DNA from: Candidatus Aenigmatarchaeota archaeon | GTDB taxonomy: Archaea > Aenigmatarchaeota > Aenigmatarchaeia > QMZP01 > JAFGSV01 | Reading direction: 5' to 3' | Length of the DNA stretch: 64,000 bases | NCBI GenBank assembly: GCA_016931255.1 | Contig: JAFGFG010000009.1 | Span: 228,661 to 292,660 of the forward strand | In this document: positions 33,586-42,647 of the stretch, one piece after another | Layout: each line of letters begins with the position of its first letter | How positions within the stretch are numbered: the stretch's first letter is position 1 | The notes under the pieces: generated by a model | What the model saw: the letters and a program-made list of their open reading frames with translations, nothing else | Told to the model about the DNA's origin: nothing | Database searches by the model: none | Made by a program: the position numbers and the translations under genes

Positions 33586-33972
33586 ATGAGACATGACATA
33601 ATTGCGGATACGTTCTCGATACTGAAGAACGCGGAGTCCATAGGCAAGACGGAATGCACTACGCCAGCGTCGAACCTTGTCAAGAACATACTCCTGATAA
33701 TGCAGAAGGAGAAGTATATAGGCGAGTTCGAGGCTGTTGAAGACGGACGCGGCGGAAAGTTCAAGATAAAGCTCATCGGAAAGATAAACAGCTGCGGCGC
33801 CATCAAGCCAAGGTTCTCAGTAAGCAAGGCGGATTTCATATCCTGGGAGAAGAGATTCCTTCCGGCAGCTGCGCTTGGACTGCTTCTGGTAAGTACATCC
33901 AGCGGTGTCATATCGCACAAGGAAGCAAAGGAGAAAGGCGTAGGCGGGAAGCTTCTCGGTTATGTCTATTAG
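33586..33972 (+). CDS. rps8: 30S ribosomal protein S8
   Basis: A 128-aa uS8: HDIIADTFSILKNAE and the C-terminal VSTSSGVISHKEAKEKGVGGKLLGYVY-type end. Start at 33586 after TTGATTATT. It is normally followed by L6; here L30e follows instead. Confidence 0.95.
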   Translation: MRHDIIADTFSILKNAESIGKTECTTPASNLVKNILLIMQKEKYIGEFEAVEDGRGGKFKIKLIGKINSCGAIKPRFSVSKADFISWEKRFLPAAALGLLLVSTSSGVISHKEAKEKGVGGKLLGYVY

Positions 33973-33981
33973 GTGATTTTT

Positions 33982-34245
33982 ATGAGTTCAGAACAGACTG
34001 TGAAGGACGCTTTGAAGGCAGGAAAGACTGTGATAGGAAAGGAAAGCGTCATAAAGGCTGTCAAAAACGGCAGGCTGTCGGGTATTGTGTGCCCATCGAA
34101 CTGCCCGGCTGTGCTCATGAAGGAACTGGAATATTACAGCAGGATTTCCAAAGTGCATGTCAGCAGATTCAAGGGGAATTCCGCAGACCTGGGGCAGCTT
34201 TGCGGCAAGCCTTTTAAAATCATGATATTAGGAATAGAGAAGTAG
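33982..34245 (+). CDS. rpl30e: 50S ribosomal protein L30e
   Basis: An 87-aa L7Ae/L30e-fold protein: GKTVIGKESVIKAVKNG, VCPSNCP, and GQLCGKPFK near the end. Start at 33982 after GGTGATTTTT. In archaea it usually sits between rpoA2 and nusA; here the polymerase genes are missing. Confidence 0.93.
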   Translation: MSSEQTVKDALKAGKTVIGKESVIKAVKNGRLSGIVCPSNCPAVLMKELEYYSRISKVHVSRFKGNSADLGQLCGKPFKIMILGIEK

Positions 34246-34254
34246 ATGTTGACT

Positions 34255-34659
34255 ATGGCGATAAAACTCGAGACGCAGAACATAAGGGACATTGCGGTTT
34301 TCGAGCGGGTGACAAAAGTCCATGTAAAGGACTGCATCCGTGACGAGAGCGGCGTGTACTTCATGGTTGAAAAGGGGAAATCCGGACTCGCGATAGGAAG
34401 GAACGGAGCTGTAATAAAATCAGTGAGCAAGATGCTCGGGAAGACCGTGAAGGTATTCGAGTTTTCCCAGAACATTGAAGAGATGGTGAAAAGCATGATA
34501 CCGGCCGCAAAAAACGTGGATGTAGCGAATGACGCTGTGACAGTGACACTGCCGAGCAGCGAAAGGTCAGTTGTTATAGGAAGGAGCGGAAGGAACATCA
34601 AGATTATGAAGGAATTTTTAAACAGGCACTTCAAAATAAATTACCTGAGGCTGAGATAA
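34255..34659 (+). CDS. nusA: NusA-like KH-domain protein
   Basis: A 134-aa archaeal NusA with two KH domains: [17 protein letters not shown] (about 43-59) and [15 protein letters not shown] (about 103-117). It lacks the bacterial N- and C-terminal domains, as normal in archaea. Stop overlaps the S12 start (TAATG). ATG at 34246 is an alternative start. Confidence 0.93.
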   Translation: MAIKLETQNIRDIAVFERVTKVHVKDCIRDESGVYFMVEKGKSGLAIGRNGAVIKSVSKMLGKTVKVFEFSQNIEEMVKSMIPAAKNVDVANDAVTVTLPSSERSVVIGRSGRNIKIMKEFLNRHFKINYLRLR

Positions 34660-35081
34660 TGGGAGAATTTGCAGCAAGAAACCTGGTCAAGAAGAGGAAG
34701 AAGCTTAGGTGGGCCTCCAAGGCAGGAAAGAAAAAGCTTCTGAAGATATGGAAGAAGGACCCGCTTGAGGGAGCACCAATAGGCCGTGGCATCGTCCTCA
34801 AGAAGAAGGGTGTCGAACAGAAGCAGCCGCACTCCGGAATAATCAAATGCGTAAGGGTGCAGCTCATAAAGAACAGCATCCAGGTGACAGCATTCGTGCC
34901 TGGAACCAATGCTATCAGGTTCATAGACGAGCACGACGAGGTGACGCTTGCCGGCATAGGAGGCTCGCAGAAATCTGCAGTCGGTTCCATGCACGGCATA
35001 AAATACAAGGTGATAGAAGTCAACGGAGCCTCGCTCAATGAACTGCTTAAAGGAAAGAAGGACAAGCCAAAGACAGCTTAA
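34659..35081 (+). CDS. rps12: 30S ribosomal protein S12
   Basis: A 140-aa uS12 of the decoding centre. The conserved [12 protein letters not shown] is preceded by PHSG where most have [24 protein letters not shown] is archaeal type. Confidence 0.96.
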   Translation: MGEFAARNLVKKRKKLRWASKAGKKKLLKIWKKDPLEGAPIGRGIVLKKKGVEQKQPHSGIIKCVRVQLIKNSIQVTAFVPGTNAIRFIDEHDEVTLAGIGGSQKSAVGSMHGIKYKVIEVNGASLNELLKGKKDKPKTA

Positions 35082-35090
35082 GGTGATGAT

Positions 35091-35678
35091 ATGCTATTAT
35101 TCGATAAGTGGGACATAAGTGAAGCAAAGGTTGAAGACCCCGGTCTTGTGAAGTATATAAACCTCAGGCCGATTATTGTTCCCAGGACATTCGGAAGGAA
35201 GAGCGGAGATTTCCGCAAGAATGAAATGAACATAATAGAGAGGTTCATGAACAAGCTTCAGGTTACAGGACATTCCAACAAGAGGCACAAGGTAAGCTCC
35301 GGAAAGTTCCCTGGCAACTACCAGACAATAATGAAGGAGACAATGAAGGCTTTCGATCTAATAGAGAAAAAGACAAACACCAATCCCATCCATGTCTTTG
35401 TAAAAGCTCTTGAGAATGCAGCCCTTTTCGAGGAGATAACTGCTTACCAGCTTGGGGGAATAATAGCAAGGAAGGCTGTGATAACATCCCCGCAGAGAAG
35501 GGTGGACCTTGCGCTCAGGCTCATAACCCAGGGCATATACAGGTCAACTTTCAAGTCCAAGAAGACACTCGGCCAGACAATCGCCAGCGAGATAATGGCC
35601 ATTGCGGACAATGATCCGAAGACGCTTCCGATAAGGGAGAGGAACAGGATAGAGAAGGAAGCGGAGGGAGCAAGGTAG
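35091..35678 (+). CDS. rps7: 30S ribosomal protein S7
   Basis: A 195-aa uS7 with NNPIHVFVKALENAA-type core, SPQRRVDLALRLITQG and the C-terminal helix. SD is GGTGATGAT directly before the ATG. Confidence 0.96.
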   Translation: MLLFDKWDISEAKVEDPGLVKYINLRPIIVPRTFGRKSGDFRKNEMNIIERFMNKLQVTGHSNKRHKVSSGKFPGNYQTIMKETMKAFDLIEKKTNTNPIHVFVKALENAALFEEITAYQLGGIIARKAVITSPQRRVDLALRLITQGIYRSTFKSKKTLGQTIASEIMAIADNDPKTLPIRERNRIEKEAEGAR

Positions 35679-35722
35679 ATTTGAATACCAGCTTTTTTTA
35701 ACTATATGATTAAGTGATTCCC

Positions 35723-37927
35723 ATGGCAAAAAGCGATTTGACTTCAACTGTAAAAGAACTTCAGAGCAAACCGGAGCAGATAAGAAACATCGGAATAATC
35801 GCGCACATAGACCATGGAAAGACAACGCTTTCCGACAACCTTCTTGCAGGCGCGGGTATGATATCAGAGGATCTTGCGGGAAAGCAGCTCTTCATGGACA
35901 CCGTGGACCAGGAGCAGGAAAGGGGAATAACAATCTTCGCAGCTAATGTAAGCATGGTTCACACCGTAAAGGGCACTGATTATCTCATCAATCTCATAGA
36001 CACCCCGGGTCACGTGGACTTCGGCGGTGATGTCACCCGTGCCATGCGTGCAGTTGACGGCGCTGTTGTTGTCGCTGACGCTGTAGAGGGTTGCATGCCC
36101 CAGACCGAGACAGTCCTCAGGCAGGCTCTTAAGGAAAGGGTCAGGCCCGTCCTTTTCATCAACAAGGTAGACAGGATGATCAAGGAGCTCAAGCTCACCC
36201 CACAGCAGATGGAAGAGAGATTCAAGAAAATAATCACTGAGGTGAACATGCTTATCCAGAAATACGCGGAGAAGGAATACGCCGACAAGTACACTGTCAA
36301 TGTGCTGGACGGCAGCGTCGCTTTCGGCTCTGCTCTCAGGAACTGGGCGATTTCAGTGCCGAAGATGAAGGAGACGAATATGTCGTTCAAGGACATAATA
36401 GACATGACAAACGCTGGAGAGGAAAAGGAGCTCGCAAAGAAGGCTCCTCTTCATGCAGTTGTACTGGAGATGGCAATCAAGCATCTTCCCAATCCGCTTC
36501 AGGCCCAGAAATACAGGATAGAGAAAATATGGCCCAATGACGATAATAAAAGCCCTGTGGGCGAGTCAATGAAGAACTGCGACCCGAACGGGCATCTTGC
36601 GGCTGTTGTCACAAAGGTCTACCCGGACCCGCACGCAGGTTATGTTGCCACAGTCAGGATTTTCTCTGGAAAAATAAGGGGCGGCCAGGAGCTGCAGCTT
36701 GTCGGTTCGCAGAAGAAGGAAAAGGTCCAGCAGGTTTCTGTTTACAAGGGCGCGCAGAGGGTTACCATGGATGAAGTTGTTGCAGGCAACATCGTAGGCA
36801 TTGTAGGTCTCAAGAGCGCATACTCCGGAGAGACCCTTGCGGAAAGCGGATACTCAATCAACGCTTTCGAGGGGATAAAGCATATATTCGAACCGGTTGT
36901 AACCAAGGCTATCGAGCCGAAGCAGCCCAAGCAGCTCGCAAAGCTTATAGAATTCCTCAGAAGGACAAGCAGGGAGGACCCGACACTCGTAGTCCACATA
37001 AACGAGGAAACCGGCGAGTATCTTGTTTCCGGACTCGGAGAGCTTCACATAGACGCCAAGATAGAGAGGCCTCTTCATGATGCAGAAATAGAAGTCAATG
37101 TCTCACCGCCTATAGTCATCTACAAGGAATCAGTCAAGCAGGCATGCGGCGAGGCTTTCGAGGGCAAGTCGCCGAACAGGCACAACCGATTCTACATGAC
37201 AGCAGAACCAGTACCTGATGCAGTCATGAAGGCGATGGCTGCAGGAGACATCTCTTCAGATTACGAAGTAAAGAAAAAGGACCTGGACCTTGTCGAGAAG
37301 CTTGTAGGACTGGGAATGGAAAGGGACGAGGTCAAGAAAATCAAGCTCATACACAACAGGAACATATTCCTTGACGCCACACGGGGTGTCAATTCCATAC
37401 TTGAGGTAATGGAGATGCTCAAGCAGTCATTCGTTGATTCCATGGATCAGGGACCGCTTGCAAGGGAGCCTGTCAGTGGTGTTATGATAAAGATTGTCGA
37501 TGCAAAGCTTCATGAGGATGCAATCCACAGAGGGCCTGCACAGGTCATACCGGCTGTCAGGTCTGCTGTCAGGCAGGCTATGGTAGCGGGAAAGGCATTC
37601 ATACTGGAGCCGAAGCAGATCATCAGGATAGACGTTCCGAGCGAGCAGCTCAGCGGTGCAATGAAAGAAATCCAGAACAGAAGGGGCCAGATAGTCGAGA
37701 TGAACGAGGAGAGGGGAGCCACTGTCATAAAGGCAAAGCTTCCTGTCGCTGATATGTTCGGCTTCAATTCATCGCTGAAATCAGGTACAGGCGGCCAGGG
37801 ATTCTTCTGGCTCATAGACGTTACGTACGAACCTCTTCCAAAGGAGCTTGAGAATGAAGTGATAGGGAAAATCAAGCAGAGGAAGGGACTGGCGGACGAG
37901 CCTGAGGAAACAGAAGAAGACGCCTGA
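35723..37927 (+). CDS. fusA: Elongation factor 2
   Basis: A 734-aa translocase GTPase. P-loop AHIDHGKT (about 27-34), RGITI and DTPGHVDF switches, NKVD G4. The diphthamide histidine context LHEDAIHRG is intact, and domains III-V are complete. The start at 35723 follows GTGATTCCC, whose GTG is not the start. Confidence 0.97.
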   Translation: MAKSDLTSTVKELQSKPEQIRNIGIIAHIDHGKTTLSDNLLAGAGMISEDLAGKQLFMDTVDQEQERGITIFAANVSMVHTVKGTDYLINLIDTPGHVDFGGDVTRAMRAVDGAVVVADAVEGCMPQTETVLRQALKERVRPVLFINKVDRMIKELKLTPQQMEERFKKIITEVNMLIQKYAEKEYADKYTVNVLDGSVAFGSALRNWAISVPKMKETNMSFKDIIDMTNAGEEKELAKKAPLHAVVLEMAIKHLPNPLQAQKYRIEKIWPNDDNKSPVGESMKNCDPNGHLAAVVTKVYPDPHAGYVATVRIFSGKIRGGQELQLVGSQKKEKVQQVSVYKGAQRVTMDEVVAGNIVGIVGLKSAYSGETLAESGYSINAFEGIKHIFEPVVTKAIEPKQPKQLAKLIEFLRRTSREDPTLVVHINEETGEYLVSGLGELHIDAKIERPLHDAEIEVNVSPPIVIYKESVKQACGEAFEGKSPNRHNRFYMTAEPVPDAVMKAMAAGDISSDYEVKKKDLDLVEKLVGLGMERDEVKKIKLIHNRNIFLDATRGVNSILEVMEMLKQSFVDSMDQGPLAREPVSGVMIKIVDAKLHEDAIHRGPAQVIPAVRSAVRQAMVAGKAFILEPKQIIRIDVPSEQLSGAMKEIQNRRGQIVEMNEERGATVIKAKLPVADMFGFNSSLKSGTGGQGFFWLIDVTYEPLPKELENEVIGKIKQRKGLADEPEETEEDA

Positions 37928-37997
37928 CAACTTCTGGGACAGAGTTTTTAATCTCTCAGTCTCAAAATTAATTACTTTTACAGTTACGTGAGTTTCC

Positions 37998-39215
37998 ATG
38001 AACAAAGAAACAATAGCCCAGAAGAAGCTTAGGGTGCTTCTGAAAAAGCTGGGCGCCATACGGGGAAGGCATACAGAGCTTGTCACCATCTACGTACCCG
38101 CGGGACTGAATCTCTACATTATATCAAATCAGGTAAGCCAGGAGCAGGGAACCGCGGTGAATATCAAATCAAAGGCTGTGAGAAAGAATGTCCTTACAGC
38201 ACTTGAGAAAATAAATCAGCACCTTAAACTATACAAGAGAGCCCCTGAGAACGGGCTTGCAATTTTCTCCGGCAACATTTCAGAAAAGGAAGGGGAGAGC
38301 GACGTGGAGCTCTGGGCAATAGAGCCTCCTGAAAAGCTCAACCAGAGGCTTTACAGGTGCGACCAGACATTCATACTCGACCCCCTGACATACATGCTCC
38401 GCGAGAGGGAGGTATACGGTCTCATTGTGCTGGACAAGTCTGATGCGAATATAGGAACACTTGTTGGAAAAAGGATTGAGCCGCTCAAGAATATAGAGTC
38501 GCTTGTTCCCGGCAAGACCAAGAAGGGAGGATGGTCTCAGGCACGTTATGCCCGTGTAAGGGAAGGGCTTCTGAATGACCACCTCAAAAAAGCCGGCGAG
38601 ATAGCGACATCATACTTCAGGGAAATGGAAGACCTGAGAGGGATAATAATAGGAGGACCCGGGCCGATAAAGGAAATGTTCTTCAACGGTGACTTCCTTC
38701 CGACAGACATAAAGGCGAAGGTTCTCGGTGTTGTTGACACCTCATACACAGGGATGCCGGGACTTGAGGAAATGATTGTCAGGGGGGAGGACATACTCGC
38801 GGAGGCCTCCATCACCCATGAAAGGAAGATTATGGACAAATTCTTAACGGAATTGTCAAAGGACTCGGGGCTCGCGGTTTACGGCATAAAAGAGACACTT
38901 CACGCCTTAGAGGCAGGTGCTGTCGGCATTCTTCTGGTTTCCGACAGGTTTGAATGGGTTGACGCCGAATTCGAATGCCCTTCATGCGGGAAAAAGACTG
39001 GAAAAATTGTAAAACCGGACAAGAAGGATGCTGTCATGTGCCCGGGATGCGGTTCTTCAATGGAACTGACCAAAGAAAACGATGTACTGGAGAAGCTGGA
39101 CTCCCTTGCAGAGAACGTCGGCTCGAAGATGGAGATAATATCCGCTGACAGCCGTGAGGGAGAGCAGCTTTTTGAAATGGGCGGGCTTGCAGGAATACTC
39201 AGGTACAATATATGA
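37998..39215 (+). CDS. prf1: Peptide chain release factor aRF1 with GGW in place of GGQ
   Basis: A 405-aa class I release factor. Stop-codon recognition motifs are present: NIKS (55-58) and Y-x-C-x3-F (119-125). The domain-2 loop, normally the universal GGQ that drives peptide release, reads KKGGWSQARY with GGW at 177-179 (GGA GGA TGG, 38526-38534). The flanking residues are otherwise aRF1-like, and domain 3 with its zinc site (CPSC...CPGC, about 328-352) is intact. A Gln codon needs two changes to become TGG, so a one-base error is unlikely. Pelota lacks GGQ but also lacks NIKS, so this is not Pelota. Confidence 0.9.
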   Translation: MNKETIAQKKLRVLLKKLGAIRGRHTELVTIYVPAGLNLYIISNQVSQEQGTAVNIKSKAVRKNVLTALEKINQHLKLYKRAPENGLAIFSGNISEKEGESDVELWAIEPPEKLNQRLYRCDQTFILDPLTYMLREREVYGLIVLDKSDANIGTLVGKRIEPLKNIESLVPGKTKKGGWSQARYARVREGLLNDHLKKAGEIATSYFREMEDLRGIIIGGPGPIKEMFFNGDFLPTDIKAKVLGVVDTSYTGMPGLEEMIVRGEDILAEASITHERKIMDKFLTELSKDSGLAVYGIKETLHALEAGAVGILLVSDRFEWVDAEFECPSCGKKTGKIVKPDKKDAVMCPGCGSSMELTKENDVLEKLDSLAENVGSKMEIISADSREGEQLFEMGGLAGILRYNI

Positions 39216-39224
39216 CCGCAGGAA

Positions 39225-39758
39225 TCATATTACCTCGTCTTCCCACCTGTATATGCTGTCCCTGTTTTTCCAGACAATGAATGTCACTGCCAGGCCGACA
39301 GCAAATCCTCCAATAACATCCACTATTGTATGGACACCGAGCGCTACTCTGGAAATGCCTACGAGAGCCGGGAATATGTAAATCGGAAGATATCTCTTTC
39401 TGCTTCTCATTAAAAGAAATATTGATGTTGCCACGCCTGTCATTGTTGACATGTGACCCGAAGGGAAAGAGAAACTTTCCAGGCAGAAGGGATTGCAGTC
39501 AGGAGCCGGGCACGGCAGGCACGGCCTCGGAACCTGGAATATGAGCTTTAGCGCCTCTGCCCCGAACAATGAAATAAAAAGTGTCGGTATTATCAGGAGC
39601 AGGAAATTCTTGAGCATCTTCCTGTGCTTTTCCGATCTGCTGAACTTTATGTATTTCCTGTCAAGGAGGTAATGCACCGCTACCAGAATTATCACAATGG
39701 ATGACCAGAGTACAGGGTCGCCGGTGTATGTCACTGCTCCCCAGAACAAATCATTCAT
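39225..39758 (-). CDS. PAP2-family membrane phosphatase
   Basis: A 177-aa protein with five to six membrane helices and the tripartite PAP2 site: K-x6-RP (KLIFQVPRP, about 71-79), PSGH (about 98-101), and SR-x5-H-x3-D (about 135-146). A Cys-rich extracytoplasmic loop (CLPCPAPDCNPFC) is likely disulfide-bonded. Probable role: dephosphorylating a polyprenyl or phospholipid phosphate. Confidence 0.88.
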   Translation of the reverse strand: MNDLFWGAVTYTGDPVLWSSIVIILVAVHYLLDRKYIKFSRSEKHRKMLKNFLLLIIPTLFISLFGAEALKLIFQVPRPCLPCPAPDCNPFCLESFSFPSGHMSTMTGVATSIFLLMRSRKRYLPIYIFPALVGISRVALGVHTIVDVIGGFAVGLAVTFIVWKNRDSIYRWEDEVI

Positions 39759-39782
39759 TATTCTATTTGTTTCCCTTGGCTT

Positions 39783-40373
39783 TTATTTCTTAGAATCAGG
39801 TTCCGGCTTGACTTTCACGCCTATCTCGCCAAGGTTTTTCTGCAGCTTCTTCAGCGCCTTGTGTATGTCTTCTTCTTTCTGGGCGCCTGCGCATATGACA
39901 CGTCCGGATGTGAACAGCAGGAATGCCACGCGCGGCTCGTTTATCCTGTAGACAAGCCCCGGGAACTGTTCAGGCTCGTATTCGCTGTTTTCAAGCGTCA
40001 GTGCTATCTCGTCAAGGCTGAGTTCGGTGTCAAGCTTTGTGGAAGCCACTATGTTCTCCACCTTTGTTGTGTATTTCGTGGATATTTTTATTCCCGCTTT
40101 CCTCATGTTGGCAACTATCTTTTTCATGGCCTTATCAAGGTCTTCCAGCGACTTTGTTCCTGTGCATACGACCTTCCCCTGCGAGAATATGAGCGCAGAA
40201 GCCCTTGGGTCTGTTATCTTGTAAACAAGTCCGGGGAACTGCTCAGGCTGCCATTCAGTATTGTCAACCTTCTGGAGCATCTCGTCAAGGGATATCGTTC
40301 CTTCGAGGACAGTGTAAGCTACGATATTCTGCACCTTTATCTTAAAACCGGAAGAAGTCATTTCCGCACTCAT
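39783..40373 (-). CDS. tbp: TATA-box-binding protein (canonical)
   Basis: A 196-aa TBP, two direct repeats (about 10-97 and 101-188). All four kinking phenylalanines are present in FPGLVYKI...LIFSQGK and FPGLVYRI...LLFTSGR. Acidic/basic C-terminal tail. This should be the general initiation factor; compare the divergent copy at 23889. Confidence 0.96.
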   Translation of the reverse strand: MSAEMTSSGFKIKVQNIVAYTVLEGTISLDEMLQKVDNTEWQPEQFPGLVYKITDPRASALIFSQGKVVCTGTKSLEDLDKAMKKIVANMRKAGIKISTKYTTKVENIVASTKLDTELSLDEIALTLENSEYEPEQFPGLVYRINEPRVAFLLFTSGRVICAGAQKEEDIHKALKKLQKNLGEIGVKVKPEPDSKK

Positions 40374-40410
40374 GCATATACATATCCCAAAACAAACTTA
40401 AATGTATCGT

Positions 40411-42129
40411 TTATTCCTCAAGTTCTTTAAGCAGCTCAAGCTCGTCTCCCCTCAGCCTGTGCCTGAGCTTCCTGAGAATATCCAGTTCATGATTCATCAG
40501 CTTGATGTCGATCTCATCGCCTTCATCTATGTTTTTGCCGACAATACCACCGTCTATTGAGACAGCCAGCCTGTCGCCTGCTTTTCCTTCGCTGACGTTT
40601 TCCCCTTCAGCCTGGAGTTCCTTCACATCTCCTATGTCCTTTCCGTCCTTCACGAGCCTGCTGTTGGACCTTATTATACCCTTGATGACCTCAACCCCGA
40701 CTATCGCAGGCTTGCACTGCCGGAACACGTATCCGGGCATTATCCTTATCCTTCCGGGCCTGCTTATTCCGGAAAGGAGGCTGTCTTCCTTTCTTTTTGT
40801 TGTGTCCTTCATCCATTTCTCATAGTCCTCAAGAAGCCTGTAGATGATATCTGAAGAGAATATTTTGACGTTGTTGTCGCCTGCTATTGTGTCTATCTCC
40901 TGGCTGACCTTGACGTTGAAAGCGAATATTATGGGATTCGGAAGGCTTTTAATCTCCATGACATCCTGCTTGCTGACATCGCCGATATCCGCCTTCCTTA
41001 TGGGAACGTCAATCTCTTTCAGCGTCTTGATAAGTGCCTCAAGCGAGCCGAGCGTGTCAGCCCTAAGCAGCACGCCCGCGTTGTCGGTGTCTATCTCGAC
41101 TTCGGAAACCTCTTCCTCTATATCCTTCTTGACAGCTTCAATTCTTGATTCATCGCTTACTGCCCTCAGCGGTGAGCCTGCGGTAACCTTCTCAAGTTCC
41201 GGTGCAGCTATCTTTATTCCTGATGCAGCTGTCACTGTCTTCACAGGCCTGAATGCCTTCTCGACCCTTATCTCTTTCATTGGGTTGGGCTTCAGGAGTG
41301 CCCTGACCTTGGTAACAAGCATGTCCCTGACACCTATCACAAGCCAGTCGCCTGTGTTTATCTCCCCGTCATAAAGTATGACATCTATTGTTGTGCCCAG
41401 TCCCTTGTAGTCCTTGACCTCGAGAACAGTGCCCTTTCCCTCTCCTGGTGTCACATGAAGCCTCTTCTCAAGGAATCTCTGCGAAAGTCCTGTGAGCATC
41501 ATGAGCAGGTCCGGTATCCCTTCCCCTGTTATCCCGCTTACGGGAATTATGGATATTTTCTTCCTGAAGTCAGTGACCCTGTCATATCTGTCGACCTCAA
41601 AGCCATGCCCGGAGAGCTGGCCCACTATCGCATAGAACTTCTTCTCGAATTCGTCTTTTACCCTTTTTGACTGCTTGTTCCATGTTGAGAGAAAACTGTC
41701 ACCTTCGTTTGGAAACCATCCCGTGAGCCTGTCGATCTTCGTGAGCGCTATCACGAATGGCGTCTTGAATTCCTTAAGGAAACGTATGGATTCATCAGTC
41801 TGAGGCTGCAGCCCCTCGTTTATGTCGACGATAAGGACGCCTATGTCAGCCACAGCGCCGCCTCTTTTCCGCAGGGTTGTAAATGCAGCGTGTCCCGGTG
41901 TGTCTATGAACAGCAGTCCGGGTATCTTTACATCGACATTCATCTTTTTCAGAAGCGGACCTGACATCTTCTTGATGTAATCTATTGGCACCTCGCTTGC
42001 GCCTATGTGCTGCGTAATGCGGCCTGCCTCGCCTTTTGCCACTATGCTTCCCCGAATGTAATCAAGAAGAGTTGTCTTTCCGTGATCCACATGACCCAGT
42101 ATCGATACTATAGGCTGCCTCAGCGCCAT
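40411..42129 (-). CDS. infB: Translation initiation factor IF2 (aIF5B)
   Basis: A 572-aa GTPase promoting subunit joining. P-loop GHVDHGKT (12-19), DTPGHAAF, and TKID G4; a beta-barrel domain II from about 225; domain III from about 345; C-terminal domain IV. Start at 42129 (MALRQPIV); an in-frame TTG three codons upstream is rejected. Confidence 0.96.
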   Translation of the reverse strand: MALRQPIVSILGHVDHGKTTLLDYIRGSIVAKGEAGRITQHIGASEVPIDYIKKMSGPLLKKMNVDVKIPGLLFIDTPGHAAFTTLRKRGGAVADIGVLIVDINEGLQPQTDESIRFLKEFKTPFVIALTKIDRLTGWFPNEGDSFLSTWNKQSKRVKDEFEKKFYAIVGQLSGHGFEVDRYDRVTDFRKKISIIPVSGITGEGIPDLLMMLTGLSQRFLEKRLHVTPGEGKGTVLEVKDYKGLGTTIDVILYDGEINTGDWLVIGVRDMLVTKVRALLKPNPMKEIRVEKAFRPVKTVTAASGIKIAAPELEKVTAGSPLRAVSDESRIEAVKKDIEEEVSEVEIDTDNAGVLLRADTLGSLEALIKTLKEIDVPIRKADIGDVSKQDVMEIKSLPNPIIFAFNVKVSQEIDTIAGDNNVKIFSSDIIYRLLEDYEKWMKDTTKRKEDSLLSGISRPGRIRIMPGYVFRQCKPAIVGVEVIKGIIRSNSRLVKDGKDIGDVKELQAEGENVSEGKAGDRLAVSIDGGIVGKNIDEGDEIDIKLMNHELDILRKLRHRLRGDELELLKELEE

Positions 42130-42188
42130 TTTCAACACATCCCTATCCTAATACAATAGAAAAAGCACTAATAAAATAAAAATAAAAC

Positions 42189-42203
42189 GGGCTTGTTAAG
42201 CCC
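42189..42203 (-). terminator. Intrinsic-type terminator after the 46-aa zinc ribbon gene
   Basis: On the minus strand GGGCTT-AAC-AAGCCC forms a perfect 6-bp hairpin, 9 bases after the stop codon, followed by GTTTTATTTTTATTTTATT (plus 42170-42188). A textbook hairpin plus T-tract. Confidence 0.7.
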
Positions 42204-42212
42204 ATTGAGTAT

Positions 42213-42353
42213 TTAACCACCAATTCTGAAGACTTTGGTTCCGCACTTTGGGCATGTGCCCTTGGTTGCAGGTTTTCCGTTCTTCAGGGTGACTTTCTGT
42301 GCATCCTTGACTTCTACTTTTGCTTTACACTTAACACAATAAGCCTGTACCAT
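42213..42353 (-). CDS. 46-aa zinc-ribbon protein (DUF5679-like)
   Basis: MVQAYCVKCKAKVEV...GTCPKCGTKVFRIGG, two CxxC knuckles. It matches my memory of the small DUF5679-type zinc ribbons common in archaea. A GGAGGTT site stands seven bases before the ATG. A related 67-aa protein is encoded just upstream (42444-42647). Function unknown. Confidence 0.82.
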   Translation of the reverse strand: MVQAYCVKCKAKVEVKDAQKVTLKNGKPATKGTCPKCGTKVFRIGG

Positions 42354-42424
42354 TTTAAAACCTCCGAGTTTGTATTTACTTAAGTATTCGTTTTATGGTA
42401 TATAAAGGAAAACCGGAGAGGGTC

Positions 42425-42444
42425 ACATCCTTTATAAAGGATGT
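42425..42444. repeat. Perfect 20-bp palindrome after the 67-aa zinc ribbon gene
   Basis: ACATCCTTTATAAAGGATGT, centred on TTTATAAA and touching the stop codon of the 67-aa gene. Could be a terminator hairpin, or an operator over the TATA box of the 46-aa gene on the minus strand. Confidence 0.5.
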
Positions 42445-42647
42445 CACCACATGCCCTCTCTCGACTCGGGCCTTATCCTGTATATAGTGGCCCCGCATTC
42501 TGAGCAAACGCCCTTGTAAGCCTTCTTTTTGTTGCTCATTACAACTTCCTCGATTTTCTTCATCTTTACCCGGCTTCTGCACCTTACGCAGTATCCGGAG
42601 ACATCCAGGTTGCCGAAGCCCAGAGACTTGAGAATTCCGCTGCTCAT
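42444..42647 (-). CDS. 67-aa zinc-ribbon protein (DUF5679-like paralogue)
   Basis: Contains YCVRCRSRVKM (about 19-29) and GVCSECGATIYRI (about 46-58), the same layout as the 46-aa protein with an N-terminal extension. ATGA overlap with the KaiC-like gene couples their translation. Basic linker KKKAYK between the knuckles. Confidence 0.78.
   Translation of the reverse strand: MSSGILKSLGFGNLDVSGYCVRCRSRVKMKKIEEVVMSNKKKAYKGVCSECGATIYRIRPESREGMW

Noticed and set aside
37998..39215. Calling the GGW protein Pelota
   Set aside because: It has NIKS, the Y-x-C-x3-F motif and a C-terminal zinc site, and its residues around the GG are aligned with aRF1 rather than Pelota.
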